From: Streptomyces sp. CB02056
GTDB taxonomy: Bacteria; Actinomycetota; Actinomycetes; Streptomycetales; Streptomycetaceae
DNA: 64,000 nucleotides
Reading direction: 5' to 3'
NCBI RefSeq assembly: GCF_001905545.1
Contig: NZ_LIPD01000005.1
Coordinates: 351,267-415,266, forward strand
Shown here: positions 15,661-23,397 of the stretch, piece by piece
Layout of the letters: the number at the start of each line of letters is the position of its first letter
Position numbering within the stretch: position 1 is the first letter of the stretch
Notes under the pieces: generated by a model
Database searches by the model: none
The model's input: only the letters and a program-made list of their open reading frames with translations
Told to the model about the DNA's origin: nothing
Made by a program: the position numbers and the translations under genes

Positions 15661-16407
15661 TCAGGCGAGCGGCAGCATCATGAGGGGCCGCCCGGTGGGG
15701 TGGTCCGATCCGCCGGACGGTTCCTCGGTCACGCCGACCCCGCCGGCGCCGCCAATGCTCCCGGTGAGCAGCAACTGCCCGTCGCCGGCCCGCAGCAGGC
15801 CGGCCGGCCTCATCGTGCCGCCATCGTCGAACCACAGCTCGTAGGCACGCCCTCGCGGCGGGACGGGCATGCCGGTGACGAGGAACGCGGCCTGCCCGCG
15901 GCCGGCCGACCACACCACGGTGGCGGCGGCCGGGCCGGAGACCGCGGTGGAGGTTCGTGCATCCGGAGCGGACAGCAGGCTCGCGACGGCCGCCTGCTGG
16001 TCGCGCAGCCGGCTCGCCTGGGCCTGGGCCAGGCCCGCCTCGCCGTGCTGTCGCACCGCGATGGCACCGGCCCCCGCGGCCAGGGCCAGGCACGCCGCCA
16101 GCAGCACCCTGGGCCACTGCCGTGCCAGGCGCGACGTGTACCGCGGTCGCGCCGCCGCGGGCCCGGCCGTCGACCGGAGCTGGCGGACGTGGCCGATGCC
16201 TCGCATCACCCGTGCCTTGAGCTCCTGCGGCGGCTCCACCGATTCGGCGGCCCCGAGCCGCGCCAGGGTCACCTGGAACTCGGAGACCTCCCGCGCGCAG
16301 GCCGGGCACTGGGCGAGGTGGCGCTCGAACGCGACGCGGTCCCCGTCCGGCAACGCGTCCGCCGCGTACGCACCGGTGAGGGTGTGCGCATCGGGTACCG
16401 CATTCAT
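15661..16407 (-). CDS. rskA: Anti-sigma factor, RskA/RsgI zinc-finger type
   Basis: This 248-residue membrane protein has an N-terminal cytoplasmic anti-sigma domain with the zinc motif HLAQCPACAREV (His-x3-Cys-x2-Cys). One membrane helix follows (VLLAACLALAAGAGAIAV, about residues 99-116), then an extracytoplasmic RskA-like domain with YELWFDDGG. It would hold the sigma factor encoded immediately upstream at the membrane until a signal triggers proteolysis. The ATG overlaps the sigma stop in ATGA. Family assignment is strong; the inducing signal cannot be read. Confidence 0.9.
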   Translation of the reverse strand: MNAVPDAHTLTGAYAADALPDGDRVAFERHLAQCPACAREVSEFQVTLARLGAAESVEPPQELKARVMRGIGHVRQLRSTAGPAAARPRYTSRLARQWPRVLLAACLALAAGAGAIAVRQHGEAGLAQAQASRLRDQQAAVASLLSAPDARTSTAVSGPAAATVVWSAGRGQAAFLVTGMPVPPRGRAYELWFDDGGTMRPAGLLRAGDGQLLLTGSIGGAGGVGVTEEPSGGSDHPTGRPLMMLPLA

Positions 16408-16988
16408 GATCCCACTCCCAGGCAGTCGCGCAGGCGGATCAGGCCGTCCCGCATCCGGGTCTTGACGGTGCCGAGCGGGATGCCCAACAGCTGGGCGACC
16501 TCGGGGTAGGTGTGCCCCCGGTAGTACGCCAGGGTGACCGATTCACGCTGCAGTTCCGTCAGCGACCGCAGGCATCGGCGGACCTGCTCGCGCTCCAGCC
16601 GGCCCTCGACCTGCTCGACGACCTCGTCGAACGCGGGAACACGTGCCCGGGCGGCCGCCCTCTGGTCCCGGTCGGTGGCGGCCTGCGCGGCCCGGACCCG
16701 GTCCACCGCGCGTCGGTGGGCCACCGTCAGCACCCAGGCCATCACCTCGCCGCGCTGCGGCTCGTACCGGTCCGCGGTGCGCCACAGCTCGAACATCACC
16801 TCCTGGGTGACCTCCTCCGACTGCGCCGGATCCCGCAGCACCCGCAGCACGAGGCCCAGCACCGGGCCGGCCACCGCGTCGTACAGCCGGGCGAACGCCT
16901 CCTGGTCGCCGAACGCCGTCCTGGCGACCAGTTCCTTCAGATCCGGGCCGCGGAAGCGGGGAGCGGGAAGGTACACGACGGAGCTCAC
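16404..16988 (-). CDS. sigK: ECF RNA polymerase sigma factor, SigK-like
   Basis: This 194-residue sigma factor has region 2 (FARLYDAVAGPVLGLVLRVL and SEEVTQEVMFELWRTADRY) and region 4 (LTELQRESVTLAYYRGHTYP, then EVAQLLGIPLGTVKTRMRDG). The pairing with a zinc-finger RskA-type anti-sigma matches the SigK group. I chose GTG 16988 because AAGGAGG precedes it and the upstream extension reads through the ferritin gene's 3' flank. It is translationally coupled to the anti-sigma gene. The ferritin-like genes just upstream on the same strand are possible targets. Confidence 0.93.
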   Translation of the reverse strand: MSSVVYLPAPRFRGPDLKELVARTAFGDQEAFARLYDAVAGPVLGLVLRVLRDPAQSEEVTQEVMFELWRTADRYEPQRGEVMAWVLTVAHRRAVDRVRAAQAATDRDQRAAARARVPAFDEVVEQVEGRLEREQVRRCLRSLTELQRESVTLAYYRGHTYPEVAQLLGIPLGTVKTRMRDGLIRLRDCLGVGS

Positions 16989-17126
16989 CCCCGCCTCCTT
17001 CCGCGGCCGTTGTCGGATCCGGCCGGCTGCGACCGTCCGGGCCTGCCGTGCGAACGGTAGCAATGCATGAGGGCCTCCTGGGCCGAGCGGCGGGCAGGAC
17101 CGGTCGATCGGCGTCGGTCGGGATGG

Positions 17127-17180
17127 GGCGCGCGCCCGCCGGGGCCGGGGGGTGTCGGTCCGGATCGCCGGGCGCGCGCC
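17127..17180 (-). terminator. Possible hairpin between ferritin-like operon and sigK
   Basis: A 12-bp inverted repeat (17127-17138 with 17169-17180) encloses 30 bases just downstream of the second ferritin-like gene. The long loop makes this weaker than the other hairpins; it could attenuate read-through into sigK. Confidence 0.45.
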
Positions 17181-17190
17181 TGCTGGGGGG

Positions 17191-17997
17191 TCAGACGGTG
17201 AGCAGGGTGGGCGCGGCGGCCTTGTCGGTGGGCAGGAAGTCGTCCGGAACGGGGTACCGGCCGAGCACGAAGTTGAGGATCGCGGCGTGCATGGCCTCGA
17301 CGGGGGCGATACCGGCAGCGGTGGCGATGCCGGCGGGGCTGGCGACGTTGTAGGCCGCGAAGAGGTACGTCTGGGCCGCCTGGTCCTCCAGTCGGAGGGC
17401 GAGCTCGGCAACGTCGCCGACGGAGGCGACCTTGCCCAGCGCGGCCAGCGTCTCCGGCTGGTTGGAGAGCGGCACGTCGGTGATCGCGGGCAGGCCGGCA
17501 CCGGTGAGGACGGCGTTCCAGGCCTTGGCGTGGTCGGCGTGCTGGGCCATCGCGGCGGTCACGAACGTCGCCACCGCCGGGGGGACGGCACCGAGCCTGC
17601 CGGCCTTCGCGGCGTCGAGTGCGGCCTGGTAGGCACCGACGGCCTGGTTCTCCAGCGCGGTGGCCAGGGCCACCACCTTCAGATCGCCGGTGTACCTCCC
17701 GGACGCCTGGGCCGAAGCCGGCGTGGTGGAGGCTCCGCTGCCGGGGACGGGGTTGGTGCGGCTCCGGCTGCTGGAGCACGCGGTCAGGACGAGGCCGGCG
17801 GCGGCCCCGCCCGCTCCGAGCAGGAAGCGGCGGCGGCCCACGTCGACCCGCCCGGTGGCGCGGATGTCCGCGACCAGCTCGCGGGCGGTCGCCCGCATGG
17901 CCGGGAGGGTTGCCCGGTGGGCCTCGTTCATCTCCCGGGTCAGACGGGTGAGTTCGGCCTCGCCGACGGCGGGCTCCCAGGTACGGTCGGCAGTCAC
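17191..17997 (-). CDS. Ferritin-like domain lipoprotein with Tat signal
   Basis: The 268-residue protein starts with a ~45-residue cytoplasmic stretch. A twin-arginine lipoprotein signal follows (RRRFLLGAGGAAAGLVLTAC), so the mature protein should be lipid-anchored at Cys. Then comes a four-helix ferritin-like region with ALENQAVGAYQAALDA, MAQHADHAKAWNAVL, LRLEDQAAQTYLFA and APVEAMHAAIL; glutamate/histidine pairs recur as in DUF4439/ferritin_2 proteins. It could bind metal or cope with oxidative stress at the membrane. The GTG overlaps the stop of the upstream ferritin-like gene (GTGA), so the two are coupled and may form a heteromer. Confidence 0.85.
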   Translation of the reverse strand: MTADRTWEPAVGEAELTRLTREMNEAHRATLPAMRATARELVADIRATGRVDVGRRRFLLGAGGAAAGLVLTACSSSRSRTNPVPGSGASTTPASAQASGRYTGDLKVVALATALENQAVGAYQAALDAAKAGRLGAVPPAVATFVTAAMAQHADHAKAWNAVLTGAGLPAITDVPLSNQPETLAALGKVASVGDVAELALRLEDQAAQTYLFAAYNVASPAGIATAAGIAPVEAMHAAILNFVLGRYPVPDDFLPTDKAAAPTLLTV

Positions 17998-18794
17998 TTC
18001 ACAGCCCCTTCGGCGATCGGGGAGGCGTTCTCGGTCGTCTGGAAGGCGTCGGGGAAGCCCACGCTTCCGGCCGCGGCGGGCAGCTTCGCCGGGTCGACCG
18101 GGATGGTCACCAGGTCGGCGGCGTCGCCTGCCAGCAGCGCCTGCACGGCCAGCAGGACGGCGCGGTGCTGGGCCTCGACCGGGGCGACGGAGGCGAAGAG
18201 CCTGCGCAGGTCCGCGCTGCCCACCTGGCCGACGTTCCTGGTGTAGGTCTGCGCGGCGACGTCCTCCAGGGTGATGGCGAGCTTCACCACGTCCGCCGGG
18301 GTCCTGAGGGTGGGCAGCGCCTGGTCGACGACGGCCTTGTACTTCGGGTCGGGGTCGTTCTGCGCCTTGCCGCCGGCGGCGGTCGCGGCGGTGTTGAAGG
18401 CCTTGGCGTGGGCCTGGTGCTGCTCGGTGGTCCTGGCGATGAACGCGGCCACCGTCCGGTTGCCGTCCTTGATGAACGGCAGGCCCGCGGCGGCCCGGTA
18501 GACGGCCACGGCCAGGTTCTCGATCGACGCGGCGGTCTGCAGCGCCCGGATGTCGTCCCCGGAGGCCGTCGCCGACGGGGAGGCCGCCGCCCGGGTCAGG
18601 CCGGCCAGGCCGACCGCTCCCGCCAGGCCCGCGAGCGCCGTGCCACGCTGCCACCAGCGGCGCGCGGGCTCGGCGCCCTGCTCGAAGTCGGTCAGCGCGG
18701 TGCGGGTGACCCGCAGCGCGTCACTGTTCAAGTCCTCTGACTGCTCGGCGAGTTCTTCCAGCAGCCGGGTGTCGATGTGCTCGCTGGCCATCAT
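17994..18794 (-). CDS. Ferritin-like domain protein with membrane/Tat-like N-terminus
   Basis: The protein of about 266 residues has a cytoplasmic head and a hydrophobic segment (RGTALAGLAGAVGLAGLTRA) preceded by RRWW. A ferritin-like bundle follows: ASIENLAVAVYRAAAG, TTEQHQAHAKAFNTAA, AITLEDVAAQTYTRN and APVEAQHRAVLLAVQ. These four helices line up with those of the gene behind it, so the pair arose by duplication. No lipobox is visible, unlike its partner. I took the ATG at 18794; the next codon is also ATG. First gene of the two-gene operon. Confidence 0.83.
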   Translation of the reverse strand: MMASEHIDTRLLEELAEQSEDLNSDALRVTRTALTDFEQGAEPARRWWQRGTALAGLAGAVGLAGLTRAAASPSATASGDDIRALQTAASIENLAVAVYRAAAGLPFIKDGNRTVAAFIARTTEQHQAHAKAFNTAATAAGGKAQNDPDPKYKAVVDQALPTLRTPADVVKLAITLEDVAAQTYTRNVGQVGSADLRRLFASVAPVEAQHRAVLLAVQALLAGDAADLVTIPVDPAKLPAAAGSVGFPDAFQTTENASPIAEGAVK

Positions 18795-18897
18795 GTCCCG
18801 TCTCGGCTCGTCGGCCCGGCCGAATGCCGGACCGCTTCCTCCCGGCCTTCGGCGCCTCCCCGGCCCCGGCTTGGTCACAGGGCCGGATGGGCCCGTA

Positions 18898-18917
18898 GTT
18901 CACCCGTGAGGGTGAAC
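18898..18917. promoter_or_regulatory. Palindromic operator candidate between divergent genes
   Basis: A perfect inverted repeat, GTTCACCC and GGGTGAAC around GTGA, lies about 105 bp upstream of the ferritin-like operon in the 379-bp gap to the divergent serine hydrolase. The rest of this gap (18795-19173) shows no gene. It could be an operator or a small hairpin; the binding protein is unknown. Confidence 0.4.
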
Positions 18918-19173
18918 CACCAGGGCGAGGTGGACGGCGTGCGCCAGCCCCTATCCCGGCTGCCGGCCACTCGATCCACCGAGGCCTCAGGGATCCGTCG
19001 GGGGCGGCCTTCGACCTGAGGCGGAGTCCTCCGGGCGGGAAGATGGGTCCCGGGGCGGAGATGCTCCGGACCTGAGGTGGACGCCTCGTAACGCTGCCGA
19101 CTGACACTCTGTCAATTGTCTTTGTTGTGACGGGTGTTGATCGCATCCGGTCGGTCGACTTCGGGAGGACGGC

Positions 19174-20505
19174 ATGGCGGACGGGACGGCGGATCCGAGG
19201 CGCGGGAGACTCGGCTCGAAGGGGAGGCAGTGGCGGCGCCCGGTCGGGCGGTCGGCGGTCGTCGCACTCGCCGGTGCGGGCCTGCTGGCGGCCTTGGCCC
19301 CGGCCGCCGGCGCGGCGGGCGCCCCGGCGGCGCCCCACCGGGTGGCGGCGGCGGGCGGTGAGCGGACGGCGGACGGGGCGGCCCTGGACGCGGTGGTCCG
19401 GGCCATGGTGCGGGAAGGCGGGGCGGCGGCGACGCTGGCCCGCGTCCGGGAGAACGGCTCCACGGTCTGGAAGGGTGCGGCCGGCGTGGCCGACCTGGCC
19501 ACCGGTGCGCCCGCCGATCCGGACGGCCGGTTCCGGATCGGCAGCGTCACCAAGACCTTCGTCGCGACGGTGGTCCTCCAACTGGTCGCGGAACACCGGA
19601 TCGGCCTCGACGACTCCGTCGAGAGCCGCCTGCCGGGCGTGGTGCCGAACGGCACCGGCATCACCGTGCGCCAACTGCTCAACCACACCAGCGGCATCCA
19701 CGACTTCACCGAGGACCCGGCGTTCGACGCGAGCAACGAGGAGACGCTGCGGCAGTGGCTGGCGGGTGGGCGCTGGACGTCCTACCGGCCGCAGCAGCTC
19801 GTGGACATCGCCAACACGTACCCGCCGTACTTCGCCCCCGGTCAGGGCTGGCACTACTCCAACACCGACTACGTGCTCATCAGCATGATCATCGAGCGCC
19901 TCACCGGGCGCAGTTGGGCGCAGGAGGTGGACCGCCGCATCATCCGGCCGCTGGGCCTGACGGGCACCTCGATGCCCCTCTACTCGCCCTTCATCCCCGG
20001 CTCCCACGCGCACGGCTACTACAAGCTCCCCACCGGCCCCGCCGACGTGACGCTGCTCAACCCGTCGATGGCGTCCGCCGCCGGGGCGGGCATCTCCACC
20101 ACCGCGGACCTCACCCGCTTCATCGCCGCCCTGCTCGGCGGGCAGCTGCTCGGCCCGGCCGAACTCACCGCGATGAAGGACACCAGCGGCCCGAACGCGG
20201 CCGCCGGCTACGGCCTCGGGCTCCAGCGGCTGTCCACGCCCTGCGGCGAGTTCTGGGGACACGACGGCGGCATCCCCGGCTACAACACCCTGCTGGTCGG
20301 CGAGGTCACCGGCAAGCGGCAGTTCGCCACCTCGATCAACCGGTACGACCTGTCGGACCATGCCGCGATGCTGAGGACCTCCAACGCCCTGTACTCCGCG
20401 GGCACTTGCGGCAGCCGCCCGTCGGCCTCCTCGCCGTCGGCGGTCCCGTCCGAAGCCGCCGCGACACCGTACTCCGCCGGACCGCTCGCCGGACCGCTCG
20501 CCTGA
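19174..20505 (+). CDS. Secreted serine hydrolase, class C beta-lactamase/D-Ala-D-Ala carboxypeptidase family
   Basis: The 443-residue precursor has an N-terminal signal segment (SAVVALAGAGLLAALAPAAG). The penicillin-binding fold shows the SxxK nucleophile S124-V-T-K127, the Tyr-Ser-Asn motif at 228-230 (WHYSN) and GHDGG as the third motif. LLNHTSGIHDF and GLGLQRL are typical of S12-family peptidases such as R61. It would act outside the cell on peptidoglycan peptides or related esters/amides. GGGAGGAC precedes the ATG. The C-terminal ~45 residues are Ser/Ala/Pro-rich and may contact the wall. It stands alone, divergent from the ferritin-like operon. Confidence 0.9.
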   Translation: MADGTADPRRGRLGSKGRQWRRPVGRSAVVALAGAGLLAALAPAAGAAGAPAAPHRVAAAGGERTADGAALDAVVRAMVREGGAAATLARVRENGSTVWKGAAGVADLATGAPADPDGRFRIGSVTKTFVATVVLQLVAEHRIGLDDSVESRLPGVVPNGTGITVRQLLNHTSGIHDFTEDPAFDASNEETLRQWLAGGRWTSYRPQQLVDIANTYPPYFAPGQGWHYSNTDYVLISMIIERLTGRSWAQEVDRRIIRPLGLTGTSMPLYSPFIPGSHAHGYYKLPTGPADVTLLNPSMASAAGAGISTTADLTRFIAALLGGQLLGPAELTAMKDTSGPNAAAGYGLGLQRLSTPCGEFWGHDGGIPGYNTLLVGEVTGKRQFATSINRYDLSDHAAMLRTSNALYSAGTCGSRPSASSPSAVPSEAAATPYSAGPLAGPLA

Positions 20506-20827
20506 GCGTTTCGACGCACTGAAGGCCGCTCCCGGTCACGCGAAATTCACAGCCCGGGGTCTACTCGCATAGACAACGATGGGGCATCCTGGTCCGATGC
20601 CGGCGCCCGAAGCCCGTCGCCCCCGTAACCCGGGAGCGGCAGGCGGTGGCGCCGGAGGGATCGGTCGGCCCTCGTGCCGGAGCACTGTCGCGTCACAGCA
20701 CTGCGTACGACCCCTACGTCCGGGCCGTTTCCGTCGGCCCGGCGCCGGACCTCCCGCCCTCCCAGCGAGGCGCGGCAGGAGGGCGGGGGTCGAGTCGGAT
20801 GCACACCATCCTCACCGGGAGATGCAG
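20506..20827. other. Intergenic region, no gene recognised
   Basis: These 322 bases hold the promoter and leader of the downstream secreted protein. Frames here lack ribosome sites or family features. A lower-GC patch around 20541-20590 is the likely promoter zone. Confidence 0.5.
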
Positions 20828-21304
20828 ATGAAGCCACGCACCGCAGCCACCGTCGTCGCCCTGGCCCTGGCCGGCCTCGCCCTCTCGGCGCCCACGGCCA
20901 GCGCCAGCGGCACCAAGCTGTCGCAGTCCGCGGCCGCCGGCCAGTTCAGCGGCGCCGGCATCACGTGGAGTTCCAGCGGGGGCTGCACCACCAGGTCCAA
21001 CTCCACCTGCACCTCGTTCGACCAGATCAACTCGGGCACCGTCAGCGCCGTCATCACCCTCAAGCAGGCCAGCGGCTGCGCCATCAACATCACGGGCGGC
21101 ACCGAGGTCGGCCACGCCTCCGGCACCTACAGCCACTACAACGGCTACAAGGTCGACATCGCCCGCAGCTCCTGCATCGACAGCTACGTCCAGAACAGCT
21201 TCACCTACATCGGCCTCCGGGGCGACGGCTACCCGCAGTGGCAGGCCGCGTCGGGCAACCTGTACTGCAACGAGGGCAGCCACTGGGACGTCCTCATCTA
21301 CTGA
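20828..21304 (+). CDS. Small secreted protein with M15-peptidase-like metal pattern
   Basis: The 158-residue precursor has a clear signal peptide (TAATVVALALAGLALSAPTA, cleavage after ASA near residue 27). The mature protein contains six cysteines, probably disulfide-bonded. Two spaced motifs, YSHYNGYKVDI and GSHWDVL, resemble the His-x-x-x-Gly...Asp and His-Trp pattern of zinc D-Ala-D-Ala peptidases of family M15, in a much shortened frame. I therefore suggest a cell-wall peptidase-like protein, with moderate doubt. GGGAG precedes ATG 20828; an ATG six bases earlier is poorer. A strong hairpin follows. Confidence 0.7.
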   Translation: MKPRTAATVVALALAGLALSAPTASASGTKLSQSAAAGQFSGAGITWSSSGGCTTRSNSTCTSFDQINSGTVSAVITLKQASGCAINITGGTEVGHASGTYSHYNGYKVDIARSSCIDSYVQNSFTYIGLRGDGYPQWQAASGNLYCNEGSHWDVLIY

Positions 21305-21348
21305 CGCCGCCCCGGGCCTTCCCCGGGATCTTTCCGGATCAGGAAGCA

Positions 21349-21383
21349 GCGCCGTGACGGGGACCGAGGGCCCGTCACGGCGC
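21349..21383 (+). terminator. Hairpin terminator after small secreted protein
   Basis: A perfect 13-bp inverted repeat (21349-21361 with 21371-21383) lies 45 bp after the stop of the secreted protein gene. It is a likely intrinsic terminator without a T-run. Confidence 0.75.
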
Positions 21384-21470
21384 CGGACCATGCCGAGGAA
21401 CGCGCCCTCGGCCTCACCGTCGCCGGCAGCCTGCCGCAGGTCCAGGGCCTGTCCGTGCCATGGCACTTGA

Positions 21471-21511
21471 CCGCCCCGCCCGTCCGCGCCCCGTGCGGAC
21501 GGGCGGGGCGG
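21471..21511 (-). terminator. Strong hairpin terminator after lysR
   Basis: A perfect 17-bp inverted repeat (21471-21487 with 21495-21511) with a 7-base loop lies seven bases beyond the lysR stop. With the preceding hairpin it insulates two convergent transcripts. Confidence 0.85.
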
Positions 21512-21517
21512 CGCGCG

Positions 21518-22435
21518 TCACGGGGCAGTCCGCCGGCCAGCCGCTTCGCGGACGCGGGCACGCAGCCAGCGGTGGGCCGGGTCGTCGTCGTGGCGAGGGT
21601 GCCACAGCATGCTGACGCGCAGCGGCTTCGCGTCCAACGGCACCGGGAAGGTGACCAGTTCGAGCGGGTCGGCCAGACGGCCGGCCAGGGCTGCCGGCAC
21701 GATCCCGACCAGGTCGCCGGCGGCTACCAGGCGCAGCGCCGTGGTGAAGCCGGGCACGGAGGCCGCGACGGTACGCCGCACGCCCTCGGCCTCCAGCAGC
21801 CTGTCGACCGCGGTGCGCAGGCGGCCGTGACGGGAGACCACGACGTGCTCCCACGCCGCGAAGCGGGCCGCCGTGACCTCGCCGCTGCTCAGCGGGTGAC
21901 CGGCGCGGACCACGCCGAGCAGCGGCTCGCGGACCAGCCCTTCCGAGCGGAGGTCGGCCTCCTTGGAGGCGTTGACCGCGATCGCGACATCCGCGATGCC
22001 CTCGCGCACCGCCGCGCCTTCGTCGGCCGCCCGCCCTTCGCCGAGGAAGCGCAGCTGGACGCCGGGGGCTTCGGCGCGCACGAGGGCCAGCAGGTCCGTA
22101 CCGAAGCACCCGATCAGGTCCTCGGGCGCCAGAACGGTGAAGCTGCGGCACCAGGCGGCCGGCGCGTCCTCCTCCGCGGGCCCCAGCAGGTTCCGGGCGT
22201 CCTCGACCAGGGCTCGTACCCGCGGACGCAGCGCCAGCGCGTGCGCGGTCGGCTTCAGTCCGCGGCTGGAGCGCACCAGCAGGGGATCGCCGAAGGCGGT
22301 CCGCAGCCGGCCCAGGGCCCTGCTGACGGCCGGTGCCGACAGGTCCAGCCGGCGGGCCGCCGCGGTGACGCTGCCCTCCTCCAGTACGGCGTCGAGGATG
22401 ACGAGGAGGTTGAGGTCGAGGGACGTGACTTTCAC
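21518..22435 (-). CDS. LysR-family transcriptional regulator
   Basis: The ~305-residue protein has the N-terminal winged helix LDLNLLVILDAVLEEGSVTA then AARRLDLSAPAVSRALGRLR, and a periplasmic-binding-type effector domain. It is divergent from a class II aldolase and an MFS transporter, which it probably controls in response to their substrate. The GTG at 22435 sits inside a perfect 15-bp palindrome. A TATTTT hexamer lies six bases upstream of the start, so translation may be leaderless and autoregulated. A TTG one codon earlier is also possible. Confidence 0.93.
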   Translation of the reverse strand: MKVTSLDLNLLVILDAVLEEGSVTAAARRLDLSAPAVSRALGRLRTAFGDPLLVRSSRGLKPTAHALALRPRVRALVEDARNLLGPAEEDAPAAWCRSFTVLAPEDLIGCFGTDLLALVRAEAPGVQLRFLGEGRAADEGAAVREGIADVAIAVNASKEADLRSEGLVREPLLGVVRAGHPLSSGEVTAARFAAWEHVVVSRHGRLRTAVDRLLEAEGVRRTVAASVPGFTTALRLVAAGDLVGIVPAALAGRLADPLELVTFPVPLDAKPLRVSMLWHPRHDDDPAHRWLRARVREAAGRRTAP

Positions 22436-22444
22436 CAAGTGAAA
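22430..22444. promoter_or_regulatory. Palindromic LysR operator candidate
   Basis: TTTCACCAAGTGAAA is a perfect 15-bp palindrome of the T-N11-A LysR type and covers the lysR start codon. A half-site TTTTCACT follows at about 22458-22465. The TATTTT -10-like box of lysR (minus strand, 22442-22447) overlaps it. The layout suits negative autoregulation. Confidence 0.6.
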
Positions 22445-22640
22445 ATAGCACTTGCATTCTTTTCACTGGTCGCAATCCGCGACCGCTCCTAGGGTCGTGA
22501 GCACCGCCGCAGGATGCAGCCCCGGACGCCCCGGACGCACGGTCCGAAACCCCCCGCGTACGAGGGGAGACGGCGGCCACAGCAGCCCGAGAACGGGCCC
22601 GGACACGACATCCCGGACACGACATCAAGGAGCACCACCC

Positions 22641-23354
22641 ATGACGGACGACACGATGGACAACCCGGTCGAGCTGGTCGCACTGGGCAGCCGGGCGCTG
22701 GCCGCCGCCGGGCACGGTGACATGGTGTGGGGACACCTGGCGGTCCGCGACCCGGACGGCCGCGGCGTGTGGATGAAGTCGGCCGGCTGGGGCCTGGAGG
22801 AGATCACCCCCGAGCGCGTCCTGCTCGTCTCGTGGACCGGCGAGCGGTTGGCGGGAACCGGACGCGTCCACCTCGAACACCACCTCCACACCGAACTCAT
22901 GCGGGCCCGTCCCGACGTGCGCGCCAGCGTCCACACCCACTCCCCGACGGTCAACGCCTTCAGCGCGCTCGGTGAACCGCTCCGTGCGCTCAGCCACGAC
23001 GCCGTCGTCTTCGCCGAACACGGCCTGCCCCGGTACACCGCCACCGACAACCTCGTCCGCACCCCCGGGCTGGGCCGCGCGCTCGCGGCCGACCTCGGCG
23101 GCGCCCGCGCCTGCCTGATGCCCGGACACGGCCTGGCGGCGGTCGGTCGGGACACCCCCCACGCGGTCATGTACGCGATCCTGCTCGAACGGGCCTGCCG
23201 GACCCAGCTCACCGCCCGCGCCGCGGGCGAGCTCCGGCACTGGACCGGCCATCAGGAATGCCTGGAGAAGGACGCGGTGGCCTGGCCCGACAGCCAGATC
23301 GACGCCGGCTGGCGGTACTGGCTGCGCCGAGCCGCACTCCTCCAGGCCCACTGA
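22641..23354 (+). CDS. Class II aldolase/adducin family protein
   Basis: The 237-residue protein has the zinc-aldolase fold shared by fuculose-1-phosphate aldolase and ribulose-5-phosphate 4-epimerase. Metal-binding histidines lie in VHTHSPTVNAF and MPGHGLAAVGRD, and a phosphate/substrate loop is seen at SAGWGLEEITPERVLLVS. It would cleave, decarboxylate or epimerise a small oxygenated substrate; members of this family also act on hydroxy-acids. AAGGAG precedes ATG 22641. It is followed after 43 bp by an MFS transporter, and the LysR regulator is divergent, suggesting uptake/export and use of one compound. Confidence 0.88.
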   Translation: MTDDTMDNPVELVALGSRALAAAGHGDMVWGHLAVRDPDGRGVWMKSAGWGLEEITPERVLLVSWTGERLAGTGRVHLEHHLHTELMRARPDVRASVHTHSPTVNAFSALGEPLRALSHDAVVFAEHGLPRYTATDNLVRTPGLGRALAADLGGARACLMPGHGLAAVGRDTPHAVMYAILLERACRTQLTARAAGELRHWTGHQECLEKDAVAWPDSQIDAGWRYWLRRAALLQAH

Positions 23355-23397
23355 CCCTTCCCGTTCCCGGAACGCCCACGCGGAAGGAACCCCGCAC

